A stretch of 64,000 nucleotides of DNA, taken from contig OZ242017.1 of the NCBI GenBank assembly GCA_965204835.1, forward strand, positions 1,922,001 to 1,986,000. Direction: 5' to 3'. Numbering within the stretch: position 1 is the first letter of the stretch; every line of letters begins with the position of its first letter. The notes under the pieces were generated by a model, which saw only the letters and a list, made by a program, of their open reading frames with translations, searched no databases and was not told where the DNA came from. Shown in pieces: positions 8,332 to 17,063 of this stretch. Made by a program: the position numbers and the translations under genes. Origin of the DNA: VXMT01 sp965204835 (lineage in GTDB: Bacteria; Chloroflexota; Dehalococcoidia; UBA2979).

Positions 8332-9633
8332 TTATCCCTGCACCACCCCTTCGACCCACGCCGCCACCTCCAGCAACGCCTGGTCCCCGCCGTGCCGTCC
8401 CACCAGCTGCGCAGCGAGCGGCAGGCCGGAGGGGTCGAGGCCGGCGGGGACGGCGAGGCAGGGGAGGCGGAGGAGGGTCCAGCTCCGGTTGAACAGCGGG
8501 TCGCCGGTGGAGTCGAGGCGTTCCGGCGCCACGTCGCCCGTGGCGGGCGTGAGGAACGCGTCGTAGTCCTCGAACAGCTCGGAGACGAGCGCGCGGCAGC
8601 GCAGCGCGAGCGCCTCGGCAGCCGCACGCTCCGAGGGGGTCAGCGCCTGGCCTTGCTCGATGAGGGTGCGGATGTGGTCGCCCATGCGGTTGCGGTGCGC
8701 GGCGTACTCGGGGGCGAGGGCGCTCGCCGCTCCGGCGGCGATCACCGCCTCCCACGCCGTGCCGAGCCCGTCGCACTCCTCGGGCCACTCGACCTCGGAG
8801 ACCGCGCCCCCGGCCGCCGCGAGGGCGTCGGCGAGGCCGTCGATGGCGGCCCGGACGTCGGGCGTCGTGCGCTCCCAGTCGGCGGTGCGCACCATGCCGA
8901 TGCGCGGCGGCCCGGCGAGCGGGCGCAGCTCGGCGTCGATGAGCGGGTGGAGCGCCGAGCCGAGCAGCGCGAGGTCCTCGACGTTGCGCGCGAACCAGCC
9001 CGCGGTGTCGAGCGCCATCGCGAGCGGGCGGACGCCGTCGATGTTCACGAACCCGAAGGTCGGCTTGAAGCCGTACACGCCGCAGTACGCGGCCGGGCGG
9101 ATCGTCGAGCCCCCAGTCTGCGAGCCCATCGCGAGCGGTACCTGGTAGTCGCCGACCCCCGCCGCCGATCCGCTCGAGGAGCCGCCGGGGCTGCGCGCGA
9201 GGTCGTACGGGTTCCGGGTCGGGCCGGGTGTGAGGTAGGCGAACTCGGTGGTCACGGTCTTGCCGGGCACGATCGCGCCCGCGGCCCGCAGCGCCGCCAC
9301 CGGTGCCGAGTCGACCTCGGGCCGATGGCCCTCGTACAGCACGGAGCCGTAGGCGGTGGGCATGTCGGCGGTGTCGTAGATGTCCTTGATCCCGACGGGG
9401 ATGCCGTGCAGCGGGCCGCGCGGCGGCTCGGCGTCGCGGGCGCGTGCCTCGGCGAGCGCGGCGTCGGCGTCGAGGTGCACCCACGCCCGCACGTCCGGGT
9501 CGCGCTCGGCGATGCGTTCGAGGCAGGCGGCGACCAGCGCCTCGGATGTCAGCGTGCCCGCGGCCATGCGTCGGGCCGCCTCGGCGGCGCCGAGGGCGGC
9601 GGGGGTGTCGGGTGCGCGGGGTTCGCTGCTCAC
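8332..9633 (-). CDS. Amidase (amidase-signature family)
   Basis: A 433-residue amidase-signature enzyme related to GatA and bacterial amidases, hydrolysing an amide by a Ser-cisSer-Lys triad. The lysine is in GIKDIYDTADMPT (near residue 75), the signature serines are in SPGGSSSGSAAG, and the nucleophile region is QTGGSTIRPAAYCG. The GTG at 9633, behind GGATGGAG, is preferred over the in-frame GTG at 9657. Substrate unknown. gatB/gatC are not adjacent, so a role in Gln-tRNA formation is not suggested. It is divergent from the small gene at 9777. Confidence 0.85.
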   Translation of the reverse strand: MSSEPRAPDTPAALGAAEAARRMAAGTLTSEALVAACLERIAERDPDVRAWVHLDADAALAEARARDAEPPRGPLHGIPVGIKDIYDTADMPTAYGSVLYEGHRPEVDSAPVAALRAAGAIVPGKTVTTEFAYLTPGPTRNPYDLARSPGGSSSGSAAGVGDYQVPLAMGSQTGGSTIRPAAYCGVYGFKPTFGFVNIDGVRPLAMALDTAGWFARNVEDLALLGSALHPLIDAELRPLAGPPRIGMVRTADWERTTPDVRAAIDGLADALAAAGGAVSEVEWPEECDGLGTAWEAVIAAGAASALAPEYAAHRNRMGDHIRTLIEQGQALTPSERAAAEALALRCRALVSELFEDYDAFLTPATGDVAPERLDSTGDPLFNRSWTLLRLPCLAVPAGLDPSGLPLAAQLVGRHGGDQALLEVAAWVEGVVQG

Positions 9634-9776
9634 GGTGGCTCCATCCGTCACTTGCACAGGTCGGGGGAAAGGATAGCCGTCGAGCGTTGGCAGTGGCGCT
9701 ATGCTAGGGGTGCGCGGGGGCCGGCCATCGGCGCTCGCGCGACCCCGGCATCGCGCCGGGTAGAGGGAGGCTCCCC

Positions 9777-10079
9777 ATGCCCCTCCGTCGCATCCCGCGC
9801 CCGTTCAACCTGCTCTGGGGCAGCGGCAAGATCATCGAGGAAGCCGCCGTCGAGGGCGGCCTGCACGCCCCGTCGATCCAGCTGATGCGCTACGAGAAGG
9901 GCGAGAAGCGCGGCCAGATGGCGATCCGCTTCGCCGCATACGGCCAGCAGAACGACCTGGAGCGCAGGCCGCTCATCATCAACGAGAAGGAACTGCTCCC
10001 ACTCAAGAAGGAAATCGACCGCTCCCCCCGCCTCAAAGCCCTGCTGCGCAAGCTCGTGGAAGAGGAGGTCGACGACTAG
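9777..10079 (+). CDS. Small conserved hypothetical protein
   Basis: A 100-residue basic soluble protein with the start RRIPRPFNLLWGSGKIIEE, a central GEKRGQMAIRFAAYGQ and an acidic end EEEVDD. It has a very strong ribosome site (AGGGAGG, 8 bases before ATG). I do not recognise the family. It lies 18 bases before comEA on the same strand and may share its transcript, but nothing in it points to DNA uptake. Confidence 0.7.
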   Translation: MPLRRIPRPFNLLWGSGKIIEEAAVEGGLHAPSIQLMRYEKGEKRGQMAIRFAAYGQQNDLERRPLIINEKELLPLKKEIDRSPRLKALLRKLVEEEVDD

Positions 10080-10097
10080 CGCAGCCCCTCGGTCGAC

Positions 10098-10646
10098 GTG
10101 CAACACCTACCGCTCCGGGCGCTCCGCCCGAGCCGGTCTATAACGTTCCGAATCGCCCTCGGAGCAGCGGCAGCGCTCGCCCTCGCCATCCTCGTGCTCC
10201 GCGCCGACGGCAACCCGGGCATCGAGGTGCTCCGGCTCGACCCGCCGCCGGGCGTCGACGAGATCCGCGTCGAGGTCACCGGGGCGGTCGCGCAGCCTGG
10301 CGTATACACGGTCCAGCCCGGTGACCGCGTCGCCGACGCGCTCGCACTCGCGGGCGGCCTCGAGCCCGACGCCGACGCCGCCGCGCTGAACCTGTCGCTG
10401 CGGCTGCGCGACGAGGACCGCGTGGTCGTGCCGCACATCGGCGAGGGCTCGCCGCTCCTCGACATCAACACGGCGACGGCCGAGGAACTCGACGAGCTGC
10501 CGGGCATCGGCCCCGTCTACTCGGCGGCGATCGTCTCGGCCCGCGAGCAGGGCGGCCCCTTCGCGACCACCGACGCGCTCATCGAGCGCGACGTGATCCC
10601 CGAGCACGTCTACGAGCGCATCCGCGCGTTGATCACGGCCCGCTGA
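10098..10646 (+). CDS. comEA: Competence protein ComEA (DNA receptor)
   Basis: Membrane-anchored DNA-binding protein of the uptake machinery. One N-terminal membrane helix (about residues 19-35), an SLBB domain (VEVTGAVAQPGVYTVQPGD), then a C-terminal helix-hairpin-helix domain of the ComEA type: DINTATAEELDELPGIGP, then a second hairpin starting PFATTDALIERDVI. The 182-residue length is normal. The GTG at 10098 has no good ribosome site, so the exact start is uncertain. Its TGA overlaps the comEC ATG by one base, the standard comEA-comEC pairing. Confidence 0.93.
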   Translation: MQHLPLRALRPSRSITFRIALGAAAALALAILVLRADGNPGIEVLRLDPPPGVDEIRVEVTGAVAQPGVYTVQPGDRVADALALAGGLEPDADAAALNLSLRLRDEDRVVVPHIGEGSPLLDINTATAEELDELPGIGPVYSAAIVSAREQGGPFATTDALIERDVIPEHVYERIRALITAR

Positions 10647-12952
10647 TGGCGGACGCGACGGTCGAGCGCCGCCCGCTGCTGCCCGCGCTGCCACTCGTGG
10701 CGGCGAGCTTCATCGCGGGGACGGTGGGAGGGGCGGTACTCGGCGGGCCGTGGTGGGCAACGCTGCTCGTGGCGGGGCTCGCGGCGGCGGTCGTGGTGCT
10801 GGTGGCCGGGCGGCGGGCCCTCGGCGCACCGCTCGTCCTGCTCGTCGCGCTCGTGGCGGTGGCCGCAGCGGGGCACGCGCGCGTCGAGGAAGCAGAGTTG
10901 CGCCCGCTACCGCTCCTGGCGGCACTCGAAGGCACGCACGACGTCGTCGGCGTCGTGCGCTCCGACCCACGGCTGTCCGGCACGCTCGCGCGGCTCGACC
11001 TCCGCGTCGAGACCGTCGACGGGGCCGAGCAGGACGGCGGCCTGCGGCTCACCATGCCCGCGCCGCGTGAGCCGCTGCGCGAGGGCGACCGCATCGCGGT
11101 GACCGCGGAGATCGGGCGCGCACCACGCTTCGACGACTTCGACTACGCGGCATTCCTGCGCTCGCGCGGCATCCATGCCGTCGCCGCGTACCCCGAGCGC
11201 TGGGAGCTCCTCGACCGCGACGCCGGCAACGACGTCGCCGACGCGCTGCGGGGCCTGCGGGGGTGGGCGCTCGACAACGTCGAGCGTGCGCTGCCGGAGC
11301 CGGAGGCGTCGCTGGCCGCCGGGATGCTGCTCGGCCGCCAGCGCACGATGCCCGCGGGACTCGAGGACGACCTGCGTCGCACCGGCACCACGCACCTGCT
11401 CGTCGTGTCCGGGCAGAACGTCGCGCTGCTGCTCGGGACGGCCGTGGCGCTGCTGACGGCGGTGATCTCGAGGCGGCGCGCGGCGTTGCTGGCGCTCGCG
11501 CTGCTGCCGGGCTACGTCGTGCTCGTCGGGGCCGAGCCGCCCGTGGTGCGGGCCGCGATCATGGCGGTCGGCATCGCGCTCGCGGCGGTCACGGGGCGGC
11601 GTACGCCGGGGTGGATCTACCTCGCGTACGCCCTCGCGATCATGCTCGCGCTCCAGCCCCTGCTCGTGCGCGACGTGGCGTTCCAGCTCAGCGCCACGGC
11701 CACCGCCGGCGTGATGCTCGTCGCACCACCGCTGCGCGACTGGGCGGCCGTGCGCCTGCGGGTGACGAGCGACGGCCCCGCGTCGGCGCTCATCGAGGCG
11801 GGTGCGATCGCCCTCGGCGCGGCGCTCGCGGTGCTGCCGGTGCAGGCCGCGAGCTTCGGGACCGTCTCGCTCGTACAGGTGCCCGCGAACGTGATCGTCG
11901 CCCCGCTCTACGAGGCGACCCTGCTGGTCGCCGTCGCGGCGGCGCTCCTCGGCGGGCTCGAACCGGCTGCCGCGCTCCTGCACCTCGGAGGCGTGTACGC
12001 GCCCGCCGCGTTCGTCGCGATCGTCGGCGTGCTGGCCGAGCTGCCCGCCGCGGTCGTCGAGGTCCGCGCGCCGCTCGCGGTGGGCGCGACGTGGTACGCG
12101 GCGCTCGCTGGCCTCGCGTGGCTGCTCGGACGCCACGAGCCCGCGCAGGTGCAGCTCGGCGCCGCGCGGTCGGGCTTCGCCGGGAACGTCGTGCTCCGGC
12201 TCGCGGCCGTCGGGCTGTGGTTCGCCGTGCTCGCGCCGGGCGACGACCTCGCGAGCGTGACGGTGCTCGACGTGGGGCAGGGCCAGGCGGTGCTCGTCCG
12301 CGACGGCGGCGCCTCGGTGCTCATCGACGCCGGGCCGCCCGACGGCGCCGCGCTGCGCGCGCTCGCGCGCGTCGGCGACGCGAGGAGCCTCGACGCCGTC
12401 GTGCTCAGCCACGACGACGCCGACCACGCGGGCGGGCTGCGGGAGCTGGAGCGGCGCCTGCGCGTCGGCGTGGTGCTCGGCGACGGCATCGCGGGCGCGG
12501 CGCCGCTCGACATCGGCGACCGCATCCGCCTCACCGACCGCACCTCGATCGAGGTGCTCTCGCCGCCGGTCGTGACGGCGGGCCGCGCGCACCGCGGCGA
12601 CAACAACCGCTCGCTGGTGCTGCTCGTGCGCATCGGCGACGTGCGCGTGCTCGTGCCCGCCGACGTCGAGGCAGACGCCGAGGAGTGGCTGGTGGACAGC
12701 GGCGTCGACCTGCGCGCCGACGTGCTCGTGCTGCCGCACCACGGCTCGAAGAGCTCGTCGTCGCCTGCCTTCGTCGAGGCGGTGCAGCCGGCCGTCGCGA
12801 TCGCGTCGGCGGGTGCGAGGAACCGCCACGGGCACCCGCACCTCGACGTCCTCGCGCGCTACGGGGAGGCGCTGCTGTTCCGCACGGACGAGCACGGCGA
12901 CGTGACGCTGCGCTCCGACGGCGCGCGGCTGTGGGTGCGGAGCGCGCGCTGA
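10646..12952 (+). CDS. comEC: ComEC/Rec2 DNA uptake channel
   Basis: A 768-residue polytopic protein expected to carry single-stranded DNA across the membrane. It has an N-terminal DUF4131/OB-like part, a central competence domain with GMLLGRQRTMPAGLEDDLRR, GTTHLLVVSGQN and a set of hydrophobic helices, and a C-terminal metallo-beta-lactamase domain. The MBL metal motif SHDDADHAGG is near residue 590, with LPHHGSKSSS and ASAGARNRHGHPH after it. All parts are intact, so a functional type IV pilus-linked uptake system may exist elsewhere in the genome. The start overlaps the comEA stop. Confidence 0.95.
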   Translation: MADATVERRPLLPALPLVAASFIAGTVGGAVLGGPWWATLLVAGLAAAVVVLVAGRRALGAPLVLLVALVAVAAAGHARVEEAELRPLPLLAALEGTHDVVGVVRSDPRLSGTLARLDLRVETVDGAEQDGGLRLTMPAPREPLREGDRIAVTAEIGRAPRFDDFDYAAFLRSRGIHAVAAYPERWELLDRDAGNDVADALRGLRGWALDNVERALPEPEASLAAGMLLGRQRTMPAGLEDDLRRTGTTHLLVVSGQNVALLLGTAVALLTAVISRRRAALLALALLPGYVVLVGAEPPVVRAAIMAVGIALAAVTGRRTPGWIYLAYALAIMLALQPLLVRDVAFQLSATATAGVMLVAPPLRDWAAVRLRVTSDGPASALIEAGAIALGAALAVLPVQAASFGTVSLVQVPANVIVAPLYEATLLVAVAAALLGGLEPAAALLHLGGVYAPAAFVAIVGVLAELPAAVVEVRAPLAVGATWYAALAGLAWLLGRHEPAQVQLGAARSGFAGNVVLRLAAVGLWFAVLAPGDDLASVTVLDVGQGQAVLVRDGGASVLIDAGPPDGAALRALARVGDARSLDAVVLSHDDADHAGGLRELERRLRVGVVLGDGIAGAAPLDIGDRIRLTDRTSIEVLSPPVVTAGRAHRGDNNRSLVLLVRIGDVRVLVPADVEADAEEWLVDSGVDLRADVLVLPHHGSKSSSSPAFVEAVQPAVAIASAGARNRHGHPHLDVLARYGEALLFRTDEHGDVTLRSDGARLWVRSAR

Positions 12953-12985
12953 CCTCGTGCTACGGTGATCTGCGAGGGGGACGCG

Positions 12986-13726
12986 ATGGTTGCGCGAGCA
13001 CGCGGACGCGAGGCGGATCAGCTCCGCCCGGTCGAGATCGAGGCCGGGACGCTGCGCCACGCCGAGGGGTCGGCGCTGATCACGGCGGGCGACACGCAGG
13101 TGCTGTGCGCCGCCAGCGTCGAGGTCGGCGTGCCGCGCTTCCTGCGCGGCACGGGCTCCGGCTGGGTGACCGCCGAGTACGGCATGCTCCCTCGCTCCAC
13201 CCACACCCGCTCGGCCCGCGAGGCGCGACAGGGCCGCCAGGGCGGGCGCTCGCAGGAGATCCAGCGCCTGATCGGGCGCTCGCTGCGGGCCGTCATGGAC
13301 CTCGACGCGCTCGGCGAGCAGACCATCACCGTGGACTGCGACGTGATCCAGGCCGACGGCGGCACGCGCACCGCGGCCATCACCGGCGGCTGGGTCGCGC
13401 TCGCGATGGCGATCGACTGGATGCAGCGAGGCGGCGCGCTCGCCGCGGACCCGCTGCGCACGCAGGTCGCGGCGATCTCGGTCGGCCTCAGCGGCGGCGA
13501 GGCGCTGCTGGACCTCGACTACACCGAGGACTCACAGGCCGAGGCCGACTTCAACGTCGTGCAGCTCGGGACGGGCCAACTCGTCGAGGTGCAGGGCACG
13601 GCCGAGCGCGCGCCCTACTCGCGCCGCGACCTGGACCGCGTGCTGAGCCTCGCCGAGGCGGGCATCCGGCAGCTCCTCGAGGTGCAGCGCGAGGCGATCG
13701 GGGAGTGGCGGTCGGGCCAGCGGTAG
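12986..13726 (+). CDS. rph: Ribonuclease PH
   Basis: Phosphorolytic 3'-5' exoribonuclease that trims tRNA 3' ends. Typical blocks: GSGWVTAEYGMLPRST, QEIQRLIGRSLRAVMDL, VDCDVIQADGGTRTAAITGG and DLDYTEDSQAEADFNVV. About 246 residues when started at the ATG at 12986, which sits five bases behind GAGGGGG. A GTG 21 bases earlier is in frame but precedes that ribosome site. Convergent with the HIT gene. Confidence 0.96.
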   Translation: MVARARGREADQLRPVEIEAGTLRHAEGSALITAGDTQVLCAASVEVGVPRFLRGTGSGWVTAEYGMLPRSTHTRSAREARQGRQGGRSQEIQRLIGRSLRAVMDLDALGEQTITVDCDVIQADGGTRTAAITGGWVALAMAIDWMQRGGALAADPLRTQVAAISVGLSGGEALLDLDYTEDSQAEADFNVVQLGTGQLVEVQGTAERAPYSRRDLDRVLSLAEAGIRQLLEVQREAIGEWRSGQR

Positions 13727-13735
13727 TCGCCGCGC

Positions 13736-14089
13736 TTACCAGCCCTTCGGGTTCACGTAGTCGCCGAGGAACGTGCCGCCCAGGATGTGGATGTGGGCGT
13801 GCTCCTGCGACTGCTTGGCGTCCCAACCCAGGTTCGAGGCGAGCCGGTAGCCGTTCGGGCAGTGCGCCCGGCCGACCTCGGACGCGATGCGGCCGACCTC
13901 GGCGAGGAGTTCGCCTTCCCACAGCTTGTCCTGCGTCATGTGCTCCTTCGGGCTGGCGAGGAGCATGATCGGCACCCAGCGCAACTGGTTACGGAACACG
14001 ATGACGTTGTCGTCCTCGTAGCGAATATCGGCAGGCGAGCGCTTGGCGATGATCTCGCAGAAGATGCAGTAGCGCTGCTCCGTGGCCAT
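13736..14089 (-). CDS. HIT-family protein
   Basis: A 117-residue histidine-triad nucleotide-binding protein. CIFC near the N-terminus is the zinc pair of the HinT/FHIT group, and the triad is in EHAHIHILGG at about residue 95. Members hydrolyse nucleoside phosphoramidates or dinucleoside polyphosphates. The middle section (DDNVIVFRNQLRWVPIMLL) is typical of the fold, with MLLASPKEH in place of the common HxLVIPKxH. Divergent from the DUF1015 gene, with 87 bases between. Confidence 0.9.
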   Translation of the reverse strand: MATEQRYCIFCEIIAKRSPADIRYEDDNVIVFRNQLRWVPIMLLASPKEHMTQDKLWEGELLAEVGRIASEVGRAHCPNGYRLASNLGWDAKQSQEHAHIHILGGTFLGDYVNPKGW

Positions 14090-14176
14090 GAGCGCCTCCC
14101 CTTGCTCGCGGCCCCCGGCGCCGCTGACGCAGCCTAACCGGACGCCGCCGCAAGCGGCCAGCCGAGGAGCACTCCC

Positions 14177-15445
14177 ATCGTCACGATCGCCCCGTTCCGC
14201 GGCCTTCGCTACGACCCCTCACGCGTCGACCCCGGCGCCGTCATCGCCCCGCCGTACGACGTCGTCGGCGAGGACGCGGTCACCGCGCTGCACGCCCGCT
14301 CGCCGTACAACGTCGGCCACGTCGAGTCCCCTCGAACCCCCGACGGCGGCGACCGCTACGCCCACGCCGCGGCGCTCCTCGACGCGTGGCAGCGCGAGGG
14401 CGTGCTGATCCGCGAGGATGCGCCCGCGTACTACGTCTACGAGCAGCGCACGGCCATCGGCGCGGAGCGCGTCGCGCGGCGCTGCTGCTTCGCGCGCATG
14501 CTGCTCTCGCCATTCGAGGACGGCGTCGTGCGCCCGCACGAGCACACGATGTCGGGGCCGAAGGCGGACCGCCGCGCGCTGCTGGGCGCGACGCGCGTCA
14601 ACATCAGCCCCCTGCTCGTCATGTACCAGGACGCCTCGGGCGATGCGGCCCGGGTCATCGAGCAGGCGGTCTCCGCCGCACCTGTCTACTCGGCCACCGA
14701 CGACCGCGGCGACGAGCACCGCCTGTGGATCGTCGACGATCCCGCAGCCGTCGAGGCGCTCACCGCCGCCGCCGCGGACTCGCCCGCGACGATCGCGGAC
14801 GGCCACCACCGCTACGAGACCGCCCTCGGCTACCTCGGCGAGCGCGACGGCGGCGACGAGGGCGCGCGCTGGGTGCTCGCCGGCCTCGTCGCCGAGGACG
14901 AGCCCGGCCTCGTCGTGCTTCCCACGCACCGCCTGCTCCCCGACGTGACGCCGCCCGACGACTTCGCCGACCGCCTCGGCGAGCTCTACGAGGTCCTGCC
15001 GTTCGATGACATCGAGGCGCTCTGGGCGGCCGTGCAGGCAGGCGCGGCGAGTCCCGGCACGTTCGGCCTGCTCGGCCTCGGCGGCTCGGGCCTGCACCTG
15101 CTGCGCGCGCGCTCGGCCGGGGCCATCGACGCGCGCATGCCCGCCGAGTGGTCGCCCGCGTCGCGCGCCCTCGAGGTGCTCATCCTCAACGAGACGATCC
15201 TCGACCCCCTGCTCGGCCTCGACGCCGCGGCGTTCACCGCCGGGCGCGTCGAGTTCAGCGAGGACGTCGAGGAGGCGTGGGAGTGGACGCGGGCGGAGCC
15301 GGGCCGGCTCGCGTTCCTCGTGAACTCGACGCGCGTCGACCAGGTGGTCGCCGTCGCCGACGCGGGCGAGGTGATGCCGCAGAAGTCGACGTTCTTCTAC
15401 CCGAAGCTCGCGACGGGGATGGTGCTGAACCCGCTCGACGAGTAG
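14177..15445 (+). CDS. DUF1015 family protein, apparent ATC start
   Basis: Family of unknown biochemical function, often near serA in bacteria and archaea. The protein matches along its length: APFRGLRYDP at the N-terminus, IAPPYDVV, SPYNVGHVE, then PHEHTMSGPKADR, IADGHHRYETAL and the C-terminal MPQKSTFFYPKLATG. The frame is open back to a stop at 14135 with no ATG, GTG or TTG before the conserved start. The codon in the right place is ATC at 14177, seven bases behind GAGGAG. The first standard start (GTG at 14402) would delete 75 conserved residues. Full length is 422 residues. serA lies next to it, convergent. Confidence 0.88.
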   Translation: MVTIAPFRGLRYDPSRVDPGAVIAPPYDVVGEDAVTALHARSPYNVGHVESPRTPDGGDRYAHAAALLDAWQREGVLIREDAPAYYVYEQRTAIGAERVARRCCFARMLLSPFEDGVVRPHEHTMSGPKADRRALLGATRVNISPLLVMYQDASGDAARVIEQAVSAAPVYSATDDRGDEHRLWIVDDPAAVEALTAAAADSPATIADGHHRYETALGYLGERDGGDEGARWVLAGLVAEDEPGLVVLPTHRLLPDVTPPDDFADRLGELYEVLPFDDIEALWAAVQAGAASPGTFGLLGLGGSGLHLLRARSAGAIDARMPAEWSPASRALEVLILNETILDPLLGLDAAAFTAGRVEFSEDVEEAWEWTRAEPGRLAFLVNSTRVDQVVAVADAGEVMPQKSTFFYPKLATGMVLNPLDE

Positions 15446-15454
15446 CGCTCGACG

Positions 15455-17038
15455 TTACGTCAAGTCGATGAGGCGGGCGGTGAAGATGTCCTCGATTGCC
15501 GCGAGTTCGGCGCGCTCCTCGGTGCTCAGCGCGCGGCTGATGCCGAGCGCCATCAGCGCCCTGCCCTCGGCGCTGCCGGGCACCGAGGACATCGAGTTGA
15601 CGTTCACGCCCCACTCGCCGAGCAGGCTCCCGACGCGGCCGATCATGCCCGGACGGTCGACGTTCTCGATGGCGAGCACGAAGGGCGCCACGCTGGGCGC
15701 GATCTCCACCTCGTAGTCGTCTAGGCCGACGATGCGCACGCCCTGCGGCGTGTGCGTGGCGGCGACGGTGGTCTCTCCTGCCTCGGACCGCACGCGCACG
15801 ACCACGAGGTTCGCGTAGGGCTCGCGCGCCATCCCGCGGTCCTCGTCGACGGGGAGGCCGTGCTCCTCGGCGACCTGGTCGGCGTTGACGATCGTGACCT
15901 TCGCGACCGAGACGGGTTCGAGGACGCCGACGATGGCGGCCGCGCGCAGCGGGCCAGCCTCGTGGTTGCCGATCTCGCCGAGGTACTCGATGCGCATGCC
16001 CTGGAGCTGCCCACCCTCGAGCTGCGAGGCGACCCGCGCGGCAACCTCGGCGGCCTCGATGTACGGGCCGATCACCATCATCGTCTCGGCGTCGACGGGC
16101 GGGGCGTTGACGGCGAACTGCGGCTGGCGCCCGTTCAGCACGTCGAGCACCTGCGCCACGGTGTCCACCGCCGCGCGGTCCTGCGCCTCGGCCGTCGAGG
16201 CGGCGAGGTGCGGCGTGACGACGATGCGGTCGGAGGTCGTGAGGACGTTGCCGATGGCCGGCTCCTCGCTGAACACGTCGATGGCCGCGCCGGCGAGGCG
16301 GCCTTCGGTGACCGCGTCGTACAGCGCCTGCTCGTCGATGAGCGCGCCGCGCGCGGTGTTCACGAGGTAGGCCGTGGGCTTCATCAGCGCGAACTGCTCG
16401 GCGCTGATCAGCCCTCGCGTGCCCTCGTGCAGCGCGGTGTGGAGCGTGACGAAGTCCGACTCCCTCAGCAGATCCTCGAGGGAGCAGAGCTCGACGCCGA
16501 GCGAGTTGGCGCGCTCCGTCGAGACGAACGGGTCGTAGGCGACCACGCGCATCTCGAACGCCCGCGCGCGGATGGCGACGCCCGAGCCGATGCGCCCGAG
16601 CCCCACCACGCCGAGGGTGCGCCCGGCGAGCTCGACGCCCTGCAGGCGGCCGCGCTCCCATCGCCCCTCGCGCAGCGAGGAGTCGCCGCGCGGCACGTTG
16701 CGCGCGGCGGCGAGCATGAGCGCGAACGCGTGCTCGGTCGCCGACATGGTGTTCGCGAGCGGCGCGTTGACCACGACGACGCCCCGCGCCGTGGCGGCGG
16801 CGAGGTCGATATTGTCGACGCCCACGCCCGCGCGCCCGATCACCTCGAGGCGCGGCGCGGCCTCGACGATGCGGGGTGTGACGCGCGTCTGGCTGCGCAC
16901 GACGAGGGCGGAGACGTCCGCGACGGCGTCGACGAGCTCGTCCTCGGAGAGCCCTGTCGCGACGGTGACGTCGTGGTGCTCGCCGAGCATGGCGATGCCC
17001 TGCTCGGCGATCTGGTCGGCGATGAGGATGCGGGCCAT
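15455..17038 (-). CDS. serA: D-3-phosphoglycerate dehydrogenase
   Basis: First committed step of serine synthesis, 3-phosphoglycerate to phosphohydroxypyruvate with NAD. A 527-residue long-form enzyme: substrate/NAD domains at residues 1-310 with LGVVGLGRIGSGVA, NTARGALIDEQAL and VTPHLAAST (catalytic His), an intervening allosteric-substrate domain, and a C-terminal ACT domain (VLAIENVDRPGMIGRVG) for feedback by serine. It follows the class V aminotransferase by 25 bases and shares its promoter, which suggests the two catalyse successive steps. Confidence 0.96.
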   Translation of the reverse strand: MARILIADQIAEQGIAMLGEHHDVTVATGLSEDELVDAVADVSALVVRSQTRVTPRIVEAAPRLEVIGRAGVGVDNIDLAAATARGVVVVNAPLANTMSATEHAFALMLAAARNVPRGDSSLREGRWERGRLQGVELAGRTLGVVGLGRIGSGVAIRARAFEMRVVAYDPFVSTERANSLGVELCSLEDLLRESDFVTLHTALHEGTRGLISAEQFALMKPTAYLVNTARGALIDEQALYDAVTEGRLAGAAIDVFSEEPAIGNVLTTSDRIVVTPHLAASTAEAQDRAAVDTVAQVLDVLNGRQPQFAVNAPPVDAETMMVIGPYIEAAEVAARVASQLEGGQLQGMRIEYLGEIGNHEAGPLRAAAIVGVLEPVSVAKVTIVNADQVAEEHGLPVDEDRGMAREPYANLVVVRVRSEAGETTVAATHTPQGVRIVGLDDYEVEIAPSVAPFVLAIENVDRPGMIGRVGSLLGEWGVNVNSMSSVPGSAEGRALMALGISRALSTEERAELAAIEDIFTARLIDLT

Positions 17039-17063
17039 GAGTGCCTTCCGCCCGCCTCGGGCG

